Shown: positions 55,010 through 63,571 of the stretch, in pieces
Layout: each line of letters starts with the position of its first letter
Position numbering within the stretch: the stretch's first letter is position 1
Assembly: GCF_000439375.1 (NCBI RefSeq)
Contig: NZ_ATMI01000040.1
Span: 103,120-167,119 of the forward strand
From: Tatumella saanichensis
GTDB taxonomy: Bacteria > Pseudomonadota > Gammaproteobacteria > Enterobacterales > Enterobacteriaceae
Reading direction: 5' to 3'
Length of the DNA: 64,000 bases
Translations under genes and position numbers: made by a program
The notes under the pieces: generated by a model
The model's database searches: none
What the model was told of the DNA's origin: nothing
The model's input: only the letters and a program-made list of their open reading frames with translations

Positions 55010-55396
55010 ATGCGTCGTATTAGCCTAGTGGCGTTGTCGGCCTCACTGTTCTGTTTTTCGATGATGACCGAAGCACAGTCACTGTCTCAGGATATGGATA
55101 TTCTTGGGGTAAACCTAGTCACTGTACAACACAGCAATAATGCCGCAGAGATGCAGCAGGCATTGAAAAAAATGCGCGCTGCCGCGCTGGATGCCGAAAA
55201 GCAAACGCCGTATAGCCTACAGGGCCAGGCCGCTGACAGTGCCTCGATGACCGCCTACCGTGCCGGTATCCATCAGTTGATCGCTCAGATTGATGTGGTC
55301 GATAAACTGGTCCAGCATGGCAAGCTTGATCAAGCAAAACAGCAGGCCCGCAAACTGGTCGATATCCGTAACCAGAACCACAGTAAATTCCGTTAA
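55010..55396 (+). CDS. cybC: Soluble cytochrome b562
   Basis: The 128-residue precursor has a signal peptide (about 1-22, MTEAQS) and a four-helix bundle like E. coli CybC: mature N-terminal LSQDMDIL with the axial Met, AAEMQQALKKMRAAALDAEKQTP in the middle, and the axial His in VDIRNQNHSKFR at the end. It binds heme b in the periplasm; the physiological role is unclear. The ATG at 55010 follows CGGAG. Confidence 0.93.
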   Translation: MRRISLVALSASLFCFSMMTEAQSLSQDMDILGVNLVTVQHSNNAAEMQQALKKMRAAALDAEKQTPYSLQGQAADSASMTAYRAGIHQLIAQIDVVDKLVQHGKLDQAKQQARKLVDIRNQNHSKFR

Positions 55397-55402
55397 GGGC
55401 TG

Positions 55403-55425
55403 AGGGTGCCCGCAGAGGGCACCCT
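55403..55425. terminator. Terminator shared by cybC and the sulfur operon
   Basis: AGGGTGCCC / GGGCACCCT 9-bp stem with a GCAGA-type loop between convergent genes; no T tract. Confidence 0.65.
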
Positions 55426-55427
55426 GC

Positions 55428-56210
55428 TCACAGCAGTGCTTCCGATCCCAGAGAACGAACCAATGCCTGCCAGTGCTTCACGATAATCGGATCATCGCCG
55501 TGACTGAAACGGGACGACTGTTCACGCACTTTTTCGATGGCCGCCTGCGGGGCCAATTGTAACTGTTCACGGCCACCGGCCAAGGCGGCAACCTGAATAT
55601 TACAGGCCCGTTCTAACACATGCAGGTGACGGAATGCTTGGGCTATATTCACACCAGCGGCCAGTAAGCCATGATTACGTAAAATCATCACATCACTGCC
55701 CCCCAGATCGGCCACTAACCGTTGTTGTTCATCCGTGTCCAGCGCTACCCCTTCATATTCGTGGTAGGTGATCCTGGAATAGAAACTTAAGGCATGCTGA
55801 GAGATCGGTAATAGCCCCTCACGTTGAGCAGAGACGGCAGCACCGTCACGGGTATGGGTATGCAGGATCACTTTGAGATCCGGGCGGGCCTGATGGATAG
55901 CGCTGTGGATCACGTAGCCAGCTTGGTTGATCCCAAGCCCGGTCGGGTCATCAATAATGGTGCCGTGAACGTCGATACGGATCAGGTTATGCGGGGTGAT
56001 CTCCTCGAATAACAGCCCATAAGGGTTAATCAGAAAATGCTCCTCTTCACCCGGCAATCGTGCGGAGAAGTGGGTATAAATATGGTCAGTGAGTTTCAGC
56101 TTAGCGGCCAGTCGGTAGGCCAGTGACAAGTCACGGCGGACCTGATACTCCGCGTCTGACCAACCGGTGGTGGTCGGGGCTATCGGACGAACTGCATGCG
56201 TTGTGCTCAT
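55428..56210 (-). CDS. Class II aldolase/adducin family protein
   Basis: From the ATG at 56210 (AGGAAG upstream) the product is 260 residues; the longer frame was rejected. The class II aldolase zinc site is visible as ILHTHTRDGAAVSA (two His) and a later His in MILRNHGLLAAG. The N-terminal RRDLSLAYRLAAKLKLTDHIYTHFSARLPG is typical of the adducin-like subgroup rather than FucA/AraD. It is the last gene of the putative organosulfur operon, 19 bases after the ATPase gene. Its substrate is unknown; it could process the carbon skeleton left after C-S cleavage. Confidence 0.85.
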   Translation of the reverse strand: MSTTHAVRPIAPTTTGWSDAEYQVRRDLSLAYRLAAKLKLTDHIYTHFSARLPGEEEHFLINPYGLLFEEITPHNLIRIDVHGTIIDDPTGLGINQAGYVIHSAIHQARPDLKVILHTHTRDGAAVSAQREGLLPISQHALSFYSRITYHEYEGVALDTDEQQRLVADLGGSDVMILRNHGLLAAGVNIAQAFRHLHVLERACNIQVAALAGGREQLQLAPQAAIEKVREQSSRFSHGDDPIIVKHWQALVRSLGSEALL

Positions 56211-56229
56211 AATACTTCCTGTCGGTGAA

Positions 56230-57015
56230 TTACCAATCGGTGCCCTGACCCAGCAGAGCAAGAATTTCCTGACGTTGACGAACCAATAGTGGTGCATCGC
56301 GGTGACGCGGGAATGGGGCTGGATTGTGAAACTCAGCCAGAATCCGCGCCGGACGTGGAGAGAAGACGATGACCCGATGGCTCAGTAACAGTGCCTCTTC
56401 TACATCGTGGGTCACCAATATGCTGGTGTAACCTTGGGTCTGCCACAGACGGATCAGTTCGCTTTGCATGCGAATACGGGTCAGCGAGTCCAGTTTACCT
56501 AGTGGTTCATCCAGCAACAGCAGACCTGGCTCATTAAGTAATGCTCGAGCGAGGGCTGCACGCTGTGCCATGCCGCCGGAGAGCTGGGAGGGCCAGGCAT
56601 GACTGAACTCTTGCAGTCCGATGCGCGCAATCAGTTGATCGGCTTTGGATTCCAGCCCCTTTTCCCCTCTGGCCTGAGGACCGAGCAAAACGTTCTGCCG
56701 GACAGTGAGCCACGGATAGAGGGTCGGATCTTGAAAGACAAGGATCCGCTGCGGATCGGGGGCAGTGATCGGCTGTTGATCGGCCAATAACTGACCCTGT
56801 TGCAATGGATCTAACCCGGCCAATAGACGTAGCAGTGTCGACTTTCCGCAACCGGATGGGCCGAGCAAGGCCACACTTTCGCCGGGGGCGATCTCGAGAC
56901 TGACGTTATCCAGTACCGGTAATTGGCGATCTTTCAGCGTGAAGCGATGACTAATATTTTTCAGGCTGACAGACAGTCCGCGTCCGGGAGTGAGCTGTGG
57001 GGCGGTATTTACCAT
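56230..57015 (-). CDS. ABC transporter ATPase (nitrate/sulfonate/taurine type)
   Basis: The 261-residue product from ATG 57015 (AAGGAACC upstream) has Walker A GPSGCGKST, signature LSGGMAQR (Met in place of Gln), Walker B LLLLDEPLGKLD and the switch His in THDVEEALLLSHR. It resembles SsuB/TauB. The ATG overlaps the permease stop by 7 bases (ATGGTAA), indicating coupled synthesis. Confidence 0.92.
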   Translation of the reverse strand: MVNTAPQLTPGRGLSVSLKNISHRFTLKDRQLPVLDNVSLEIAPGESVALLGPSGCGKSTLLRLLAGLDPLQQGQLLADQQPITAPDPQRILVFQDPTLYPWLTVRQNVLLGPQARGEKGLESKADQLIARIGLQEFSHAWPSQLSGGMAQRAALARALLNEPGLLLLDEPLGKLDSLTRIRMQSELIRLWQTQGYTSILVTHDVEEALLLSHRVIVFSPRPARILAEFHNPAPFPRHRDAPLLVRQRQEILALLGQGTDW

Positions 57016-58007
57016 TTTACGGTTCCTTTTTGCCAGCGTAACACGCGGTTTCTGACCAGAAACAACAGGGTGATCAACCCAGAACAGAGCAGGGCCATCA
57101 GCAGTAAGGCGGCATACATATTGGAATACGCCGCCCAGCCTTGTGCCCACTGCAGATAGAAACCAATCCCGGATTTCACGCCGACCATTTCCGCAACGAT
57201 CAGCACCGAGAATGAGGCGCCAAGCCCCATAAACAGGCCGACAAATACGCTTGGCAGGGCGGCTGGGATCGCCACTCGTAGGATCAGAAAGCGGCTGTTG
57301 GCACCCAGCGTGCGCGCGACGTCATACCAAGCTTTATCAATGGCAGCGACGCCGGACCAGGTAAGCACGGTTACCGGAAACCAGGTGGCCAGCGCGATCA
57401 AAAAGACACTGGCATCATGGCTGGTGGGAAACAGAAAAAAACACAGCGGCAGCAGCGCGGTGGCCGGTACAGGGCCGAGGATCCGTAACAGGGGATGGAT
57501 CCAGTATCCCACCTTCGGTGACCAGCCAATAGCAAGGCCGACAATAAAGCCTGCTACCGTCCCCAGTACCACACCACTCATCAACAGTGACAGTGAGTGA
57601 TACAGACTGTCGAGCAGGCGCGGCCAGTCGTCGTGGAAGACTTGTAACAGCGCTTGAGGGGGAGCAAAAAAAGGTACTGGCAACAGCAGTAACTTAGCGG
57701 TCAGCAACTGCCAAGCGCTTAACAGCAGTGGCAGAGCTATCAGCCAACCAGCGGCATGACGCAGCTGTGGCCAATGCGCGGACCAGCGGCTATAGCTCAA
57801 CGTCATGATCAGCAGTAACACGCCAAGGGTGGCATTGATCTCTGCCCACAGCGTCGAATACGGCCAGTTCCGGGCGGCATCCGGCCAGTAACGGGTGATG
57901 GCGGCAGAGGCGAACCAGGCCAAGGTCGCGATAGCCCCTTTTAGCCATACCCGCGGCAGGACCAGCCGTTGTTCGGTGATGACCTGGTCAGGCGAAAACA
58001 TTTGCAT
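57009..58007 (-). CDS. ABC transporter permease (SsuC/TauC family)
   Basis: The 332-residue product starts at 58007 behind GGAGAG. It is longer than SsuC/TauC (about 260-275), with two or three extra N-terminal hydrophobic segments (residues about 20-115) before the standard BPD_transp_1 domain with EAA loop AAIDKAWYDVARTLGANSRFLILRVAIPAALP. It overlaps the binding-protein gene by 20 bases. Confidence 0.9.
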   Translation of the reverse strand: MQMFSPDQVITEQRLVLPRVWLKGAIATLAWFASAAITRYWPDAARNWPYSTLWAEINATLGVLLLIMTLSYSRWSAHWPQLRHAAGWLIALPLLLSAWQLLTAKLLLLPVPFFAPPQALLQVFHDDWPRLLDSLYHSLSLLMSGVVLGTVAGFIVGLAIGWSPKVGYWIHPLLRILGPVPATALLPLCFFLFPTSHDASVFLIALATWFPVTVLTWSGVAAIDKAWYDVARTLGANSRFLILRVAIPAALPSVFVGLFMGLGASFSVLIVAEMVGVKSGIGFYLQWAQGWAAYSNMYAALLLMALLCSGLITLLFLVRNRVLRWQKGTVKW

Positions 58008-59085
58008 AGATACTCTCCGCAAATTGGTGAGGATCGACCGATGGGCTGATCACCTGCACCCGTTTTAGGTCGGTGACGTATTGGGTCATTTCGTTCACAA
58101 AGACTTGGCCGACGGCATGATGATCATGAGCTTGGCTCATTAAAATCGCTGCTACTTCCTGTGGCGTGGTGTTGAGGGCATGGGCCATAAATTCGGTACC
58201 GACTTTTTGCGGGTTATGGGCCGCAAAGCTGTGCGCATCCAACAGAGCCTGGGTTAACGCTGCCGCTGCAGGTTTATGTTTGCGAACCAATGCACCACTG
58301 ACGCCGATCACGCAGCAACTGAGGTGAGCATATTCACCGGACATATTGCTGGCCAGCAGATGGTATTTACCGGTATCCAACAGGCGGGTACTGAAAGGTT
58401 CGCTGCCGCTGATGGCTGCGATTTCGCCTTTATCCAGTGCTTGGCTCATCAGATCCGCGGGATAGACTTTCCACTGCACGTCCGATATCGGGTCTACTCC
58501 CTGATTTTTCAGCAAGATAGCAAAGAAGTTCTTATCCGGCCCTGCCATGTCAGTGACACCGATAGACTGGCCTTTCAGGGTTTTCAGTGAGGTATAGGGG
58601 CTATTATTGGCGGTCAACAGGCTCAAACAGCCGCCATGGGTGCCTGCGGTTAGCTTGACGTCAAACCCCTGCTCCAGGGCTTTCAGCCAGCGTAGTGCCA
58701 TACCAATCCCCGCATCCGCCTTGCCGGTCGCAATCGCTTGTAGCAAGACATCTGTCGAGTTGCCGAAATTAACAAACTCCACATCGAGGTTGTACTTACT
58801 AAACAGATCCTGCTGTTGTGCCACGGTAACAGGGGCGATACAGATCGCACTCTGATTGATGGCCAGCTTAAGTTTAAACGGTTGTGGTAGACGCAATGAT
58901 GATGTGTCGGCAACGCCTCCAGAGGTGTTATCAGCCGTTTCTATCATTCCCGCCATACCGGGCATGCTAGTAGCGGAACCGTCGGCTGCCCATAAAGGGG
59001 AGGAAAATCCCCCCAGTAATGATGCGGCAGTGAAACCAGACCCCAGAGCCAGGAAACGTCTACGGGAAAAGTGTGTTGGGCGCAT
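57988..59085 (-). CDS. ABC substrate-binding protein with Tat signal (NMT1/SsuA-like)
   Basis: The 365-residue product has a twin-arginine signal (FSRRRFLALGSGFTAASLLGG), suggesting folding or cofactor binding before export. The mature part is an NMT1/SsuA-like binding protein: FKLKLAINQSAICIAPVTVAQQQDLFSKYNLDVEF split over two lines of fold, then GKADAGIGMALRW and LKGQSIGVTDMAGPDKNFF. It is directly upstream of and overlaps the permease gene, so it is the transporter's own binding protein. Confidence 0.9.
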   Translation of the reverse strand: MRPTHFSRRRFLALGSGFTAASLLGGFSSPLWAADGSATSMPGMAGMIETADNTSGGVADTSSLRLPQPFKLKLAINQSAICIAPVTVAQQQDLFSKYNLDVEFVNFGNSTDVLLQAIATGKADAGIGMALRWLKALEQGFDVKLTAGTHGGCLSLLTANNSPYTSLKTLKGQSIGVTDMAGPDKNFFAILLKNQGVDPISDVQWKVYPADLMSQALDKGEIAAISGSEPFSTRLLDTGKYHLLASNMSGEYAHLSCCVIGVSGALVRKHKPAAAALTQALLDAHSFAAHNPQKVGTEFMAHALNTTPQEVAAILMSQAHDHHAVGQVFVNEMTQYVTDLKRVQVISPSVDPHQFAESIYANVFA

Positions 59086-59155
59086 AATGCTTTCCTTGTA
59101 ATACTCTCCCTGCGTGGGAGAGGATGTTGTTCAGAAAAAGGGTAATAGCCCGCGG

Positions 59156-60322
59156 TCAGTCTGCGGCACTGTGTAACTGTTGCCGCCCAGCTGTAACCCA
59201 AGCGCTGTCTTTTTGCGGGGTATGAATGCGCCCGCAGAGCACATTGCGGTAGTGACGTTGCAGCGGGTTATGACGTGTCAGCCCATGGTTTCCGCAGAGC
59301 TGCAACGCCAAATCAACGATCTGGATCGCATTATCAGTGATGGTTACTTTAGCCAGTTCAGCCTCGCTGTGACTCAGACCGTCACGAGCCGCCTGTTCAA
59401 GTAGGGTTCGATTAACTAACAGCAGAGCTTCAATCTGTCCTGCCTGTTCTTGCACCCGCGGCAGAGTGGCCAAGGGTTTACCGAGACCGGAAGGGGTACG
59501 GATCCGCAGCCACTGATACAGCCAGTCACGGGCACTGCGAGCAATCGCGTCATAAATGGCAGCCAGTAACGCGGTATTGGCATTCGCCGTCGCGGTAGCC
59601 GCGTCACTGTCAAACAATGGCGGGGCGTTAAACGGGTGCACTTCTGCTGCATAACTGAGCGGTACCGTGACGTCTTTGAGGATCACTTCATGGCTGCCCG
59701 TACCGCGCATCCCGAGATGATCCCAACTCGGCACGACCGTGATCCCGGGTGCCGATTTTGGGACTAGCCAACTGCCCACCAGTGGCACCTCATCATCACT
59801 GCGTGCCCAGACGGCCAACCAGTGCAGCCCTTCAATACCGGTGGTGTAGAGCTTATGGCCGTTGAGTACCCAACCGGTCGCGGTGCGCCGGGCCAAAGTA
59901 TGGGGTAAGCCGCCCCGTGCGGGAGACCCTAGGTCCGGCTCTACCCGCAGACTGTTAATCAACCCACCTTCCGTGACAGCGCTTTCAGAGACCCGGCGTA
60001 GCAGATCCGTCGGCCAGTGTGAATGGCGGCGTAGTCGCAGATGGTAGAGATAATGCATACAAACAATCAGCGCAGTAGAAGGTTCACCTGCGGCGATAGC
60101 GCTGATCACCTGTTGCAGCTCTAGCAGTGATGCACCGCCGCCGCCAAAGGTTTCCGCAGTCGCCAGCCCGCAGAGCCCCTTTTGCTGTAACCAGCTCAAT
60201 GTGTGATGGGGAAAAGCGGCATCTTCATCGATTTGCGCGGCACTTTCCGCCATCCGACGGGTAATTTCTGACAGTGATGGGCGGTTTTCCGCGTCTAAAA
60301 AGGGGGAGCCAGCCTGTTTCAT
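59156..60322 (-). CDS. Acyl-CoA dehydrogenase-like flavoprotein (SfnB/DszC-like monooxygenase candidate)
   Basis: The 388-residue product from ATG 60322 (AAGGAA with 6-base spacing) has the three-part acyl-CoA dehydrogenase fold: N-terminal helices, a beta domain (GLPHTLARRTATGWVLNGHKLYTTG, the latter a family marker) and C-terminal helices (DLALQLCGNHGLTRHNPLQRHYRNV). No clear catalytic Glu for acyl-CoA dehydrogenation was identified, and the genes around it fit the flavin monooxygenase subgroup (SfnB, DszC, DmoC-like) acting on organosulfur compounds. It is 13 bases after the SsuD-like gene. Confidence 0.8.
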   Translation of the reverse strand: MKQAGSPFLDAENRPSLSEITRRMAESAAQIDEDAAFPHHTLSWLQQKGLCGLATAETFGGGGASLLELQQVISAIAAGEPSTALIVCMHYLYHLRLRRHSHWPTDLLRRVSESAVTEGGLINSLRVEPDLGSPARGGLPHTLARRTATGWVLNGHKLYTTGIEGLHWLAVWARSDDEVPLVGSWLVPKSAPGITVVPSWDHLGMRGTGSHEVILKDVTVPLSYAAEVHPFNAPPLFDSDAATATANANTALLAAIYDAIARSARDWLYQWLRIRTPSGLGKPLATLPRVQEQAGQIEALLLVNRTLLEQAARDGLSHSEAELAKVTITDNAIQIVDLALQLCGNHGLTRHNPLQRHYRNVLCGRIHTPQKDSAWVTAGRQQLHSAAD

Positions 60323-60341
60323 GGGCATTTCCTTGTTGTCC

Positions 60342-61433
60342 TCAGGCCCGCTTCAGGGCGGCTTGCTCACGGCGAGCCACTTTTTCACGGGTCAGAGGCA
60401 GTAATTCTTTACCGTAGTCCAGGGCATCATTAAGCGGATCAAAACCGCGGATCAGGAAGTTGCGTACTCCGAGGTCGTAATAATCAAGGAGTGCATCAGC
60501 GACCTGATCCGGGGTGCCGACCAGTGAGGTAGAGTTTTGTCCACCACCGACCAGACGAGCAATACCGGTCCATAAGCGTTTATCCACTACGTCGCCGAGG
60601 GCTGCCGTTTCCCGCAGTCGCTGCGCACCGACACTCTGTGGTTTGCTATCCGGTTTTAGCGGCCCACTGACGCGCTGACGCTCAGTCGCAGTGGCAAGGA
60701 TTTGTTCTGCTTTCTGCCAAGCCGCCTGTTCGGTATCGGCAATGATGGGCCGGAACGAGACACTGAATTCTACGTTGCGACCATGACGGGCAGCTTCGGC
60801 CCTGACCCGTTCAATGGTTTCGCGGGTTTGGGCGAGTGATTCTCCCCATAATGCATAGACATCCGCATGCTTACCTGCGACGCGGATTGCAGCCTCTGAG
60901 GAGCCGCCAAAGAAAACTGGGATTGGCTGCTCAGCGGCGGGGCGAATGGCGGAGACCGCCTGCTCTGCTCGATAAAAATCATTATCAATATCGAACGGTT
61001 TTTCGCTTTGCCATACCTGTCTCACCACGTCCAGAAACGCATCGCTGCGGGCATAGCGCTGGTCGTGATCCAGATAATCGCCGTCACGGCGCTGCTCGGC
61101 ATCGCTACCGCCGCTGATGATATGGACTGCCAGCCGGTTATCCAGTAGCTGATGCAGGGTGGCGAATTTACGCGCCGCTAAGGTCGGCGAGACAAATCCC
61201 GGGCGGTGGGCCAGCAGGAACTTAATTTTTTCCGTGGACAGTCCAGCCAGCGCCGTGACCAGAAATCCGTCCGGCTGGTCGGAGGCATGAGCCACCAGCA
61301 GTCGGTCAAACCCGGCGTGTTCATGGGCGCGGGCGATACGGGTGATGTAATCACGGTTGAACACAGGGCCAGACGGGGCGATGGTTTCAGACGCCAGGCG
61401 ATGGCTGATCATTCCGATAAACTGCACGCTCAT
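60342..61433 (-). CDS. LLM-class flavin-dependent alkanesulfonate monooxygenase-like protein (SsuD family)
   Basis: The 363-residue product from ATG 61433 (GAAGGAA upstream) is a bacterial-luciferase-like TIM barrel: MSVQFIGMISHRLASE, HAGFDRLLVAHASDQPDGF, LAHRPGFVSPTLAARKFATL, NRLAVHIISGGSDAEQRRDGD and GTPDQVADALLDYYDLGVRNFLIRGF. These are SsuD hallmarks; SsuD uses FMNH2 and O2 to release sulfite from alkanesulfonates. No flavin reductase is next to it, so FMNH2 must come from elsewhere. Confidence 0.88.
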   Translation of the reverse strand: MSVQFIGMISHRLASETIAPSGPVFNRDYITRIARAHEHAGFDRLLVAHASDQPDGFLVTALAGLSTEKIKFLLAHRPGFVSPTLAARKFATLHQLLDNRLAVHIISGGSDAEQRRDGDYLDHDQRYARSDAFLDVVRQVWQSEKPFDIDNDFYRAEQAVSAIRPAAEQPIPVFFGGSSEAAIRVAGKHADVYALWGESLAQTRETIERVRAEAARHGRNVEFSVSFRPIIADTEQAAWQKAEQILATATERQRVSGPLKPDSKPQSVGAQRLRETAALGDVVDKRLWTGIARLVGGGQNSTSLVGTPDQVADALLDYYDLGVRNFLIRGFDPLNDALDYGKELLPLTREKVARREQAALKRA

Positions 61434-61468
61434 AAGTATTTCCTTCATTCAAGGTGATAACCGGGCGG

Positions 61469-61485
61469 CCTCCATCAAGAGGAGG
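61469..61485 (-). promoter_or_regulatory. Hairpin in the leader of the monooxygenase gene
   Basis: CCTCC / GGAGG with a 7-base loop in the 135-base gap between the second binding-protein gene and the monooxygenase gene. The gap is AT-rich and could hold an internal promoter (61500-61568). Confidence 0.35.
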
Positions 61486-61568
61486 TTGTTTTTTATACTG
61501 TAATCTCGGCGTTAATATGATCAAAATTCATTTTTATGATTAGCTATCATGCGATGAAGATATAAAAA

Positions 61569-62564
61569 TCAGGGTGTACTCTGCGTGGAGTTAGCCGCAT
61601 GAGTCAGAAAATCAGTATCAGCGAATTGCCGGACAGTAATTTTTGTCGGCAGGATCCCGTAGTGATAAAAACGGTCAGCCGTTTGTTGCAGGGCATTGAG
61701 ATCAGCTTCCGTGACCGGACGTGAGATGCTCGGACCACGGGAGGTGATCAGTTGCGCGGTTTTCAGTGGCAGATGGCTGAGTTGCGCATAACTGCTGGCA
61801 TAAAGCGCCGGATGGTCGATAGCCCACTGCCGGGCCTGACGTACCCGTTTAGCGAAATCCCAGATTGCCTGTCGCTTGTGGGGATCCGCTAGCGAGGCGG
61901 TGGTGGCGCTGAGAAATGAGAAACTGGTAGTGAGATGACTGGCATCGGTCAGTAGACGAGCCCCGTTTTCCTGAGCGACCGCCAGATACGGGTCAAACAC
62001 CGCCCACGCCTTGATTTGCCCACTGTCAAAGGCAGCACTGGCATCGGTGGGTAACACAAAACGGAGGCGGGTGGCTTGGCGGTCGATGCCCGCTTTGGCG
62101 AGCGCCAGATACAGCAGATTTTGCGAGATACTGCCGGCAGCGGATGAAACCACCACCTGTTGTCCTTTAAGGTCACTGATAGACCGGATTGGACTCCCAG
62201 CAGGCACTACGATGCCATTCCCTTTCCCCGTCGCGACATCCGTCTGCAGGATAGTCAGCCGAACGCCACCGGCCAATGCCTGTAATACCGGCAGGTCACC
62301 GGCGAAGGAGGTATCCACCGCATCTGCACGCTGGGCTTCAAACAGCGGTGCTGCCCCTTGGAAATTGGCCCAACGGATCTGATAGGGCAAATTATTCAAT
62401 ACCCCAGCGGACTCCATCAGACTGCGCATAATCCGGGCTTGATCGCCAATAACCAGCGTAGTGTCTGCTGCATGCACTGAAAGGCTGCTACTTAGCAACA
62501 GCACTGTAGTCACTAGGCCGGCGAACTTGTTCCGGCGCGGGGTGACTGTTTTCTGAGTGGTCAT
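61569..62564 (-). CDS. Second ABC substrate-binding protein (SsuA-like, Sec signal)
   Basis: The 331-residue product from ATG 62564 (GGGAA upstream) has a Sec signal peptide ending VHAADTTLVIGDQ. The mature protein is SsuA-like: IRWANFQGAAPLFEAQRADAVD, GDLPVLQALAGG, GNGIVVPAGSPIRSISDLKGQQVVVSSAAGS. It is the first gene of the operon, before the SsuD-like gene, as ssuA is in the ssu operon. No second permease/ATPase is present, so it either shares the one at 56230-58007 or works with one elsewhere. Confidence 0.9.
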   Translation of the reverse strand: MTTQKTVTPRRNKFAGLVTTVLLLSSSLSVHAADTTLVIGDQARIMRSLMESAGVLNNLPYQIRWANFQGAAPLFEAQRADAVDTSFAGDLPVLQALAGGVRLTILQTDVATGKGNGIVVPAGSPIRSISDLKGQQVVVSSAAGSISQNLLYLALAKAGIDRQATRLRFVLPTDASAAFDSGQIKAWAVFDPYLAVAQENGARLLTDASHLTTSFSFLSATTASLADPHKRQAIWDFAKRVRQARQWAIDHPALYASSYAQLSHLPLKTAQLITSRGPSISRPVTEADLNALQQTADRFYHYGILPTKITVRQFADTDFLTHAANSTQSTP

Positions 62565-62608
62565 AACCATTTCCCGCCGCGATAAAATGTGATATTTACG
62601 TTAGCAAA

Positions 62609-62623
62609 GTGATTTTTATTCAC
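62609..62623. promoter_or_regulatory. Inverted repeat between the operon and its LysR gene
   Basis: GTGA-N7-TCAC within the 111-base divergent region. The symmetry and position suit a LysR-type operator, though the sequence also resembles a misspaced CRP site. Confidence 0.4.
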
Positions 62624-62675
62624 GAAATTCAAATTTAAGCTAAGTTAATATGCGCAATGCTCATAAGGGAAATGG

Positions 62676-63560
62676 ATGCGAATCGATGATATTGAAGCGC
62701 TACTCGCCGTAGTGCAGTTTTCCTCCCTTAGCCAAGCGGCTGAACACCTTGGGATCACCCAATCGGCAATTACTCGCCGTTTACAAAGCTTAGAGCAGGC
62801 GCTGGGGGCGCAGTTACTGGACCGCCAGACCAAACCTTTACGGCTAACTACCGTGGGTCAACGGGTTTATCAGCAGTGTCTGACCCTGAAACGGGAAACA
62901 CGACGCCTATATGCGCTGGCGGACCCTGATGGGGAGGCCCGTGGCCCATTGCGACTCGGTCTGCCACAAAGCCTGAGTGAGCTCAGCCTACCGCCGTTAT
63001 TAGAAGGACTACGTCGTCACTCACCGCAGGCAGAAGTGACGGTCAGTTGCGGTTGGGGAGGGCAGTTGTTACAGCGTATGGAAAGTCTGGACTTGGATGC
63101 GACGCTGGCCATTGGTCCGGCAGGTTTGACCGTGGCGGGGCATCTGCACGCTGAACGGATCAAACCGCTGGAGGTCGTTGTCATTGCGCGTAAAGGGATG
63201 TTCAGCCCAACAGTCTCTCTGAGTGACGCTGCCCGAAGTGGCTGGGTACTGAATCCAGAAGGCTGTGGCCTGAGAGCGGGGATGATCCGTTACTTGGAAC
63301 AACAGGGCTGTCCGTTGAAAGTGAATGCCGAAAGTGTTGGAGCCTACCTACAGGCCGAACTGGTCGCCGCGGGAACCGGCTTGGGTATTCTGCCCCGAGG
63401 CGTAGTGGATAGCAGCCCGCAGCACAGTCGCATCGAAGTGATTGCTGAACAGGAGTATTGCCCAGAGAGTTTCTTATGGCTGATCTCTGCCCCAGAACAA
63501 GGCAATCTGATGCCGGCTATCCGTGAATTTGCGCGGTTGGTTGCGGAGCAACTTCCCTGA
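62676..63560 (+). CDS. LysR-family transcriptional regulator
   Basis: The 294-residue product has a LysR N-terminal HTH (MRIDDIEALLAVVQFSSLSQAAEHLGITQSAITRR over residues 1-35) and a C-terminal effector domain (about 90-290). It is divergent from the first operon gene, the usual layout for a LysR regulator and its target. It may be a local regulator of the sulfur operon, in the way Cbl and CysB act on ssu and tau. The ATG follows AAGGGAA. Confidence 0.9.
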   Translation: MRIDDIEALLAVVQFSSLSQAAEHLGITQSAITRRLQSLEQALGAQLLDRQTKPLRLTTVGQRVYQQCLTLKRETRRLYALADPDGEARGPLRLGLPQSLSELSLPPLLEGLRRHSPQAEVTVSCGWGGQLLQRMESLDLDATLAIGPAGLTVAGHLHAERIKPLEVVVIARKGMFSPTVSLSDAARSGWVLNPEGCGLRAGMIRYLEQQGCPLKVNAESVGAYLQAELVAAGTGLGILPRGVVDSSPQHSRIEVIAEQEYCPESFLWLISAPEQGNLMPAIREFARLVAEQLP

Positions 63561-63571
63561 TCGGTAAGCCC

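Noticed and set aside
55428..63560. Mobile element carrying the sulfur operon
   Set aside because: No transposase, integrase, tRNA target or flanking direct repeats are visible; the 131-bp array has no transposon features.
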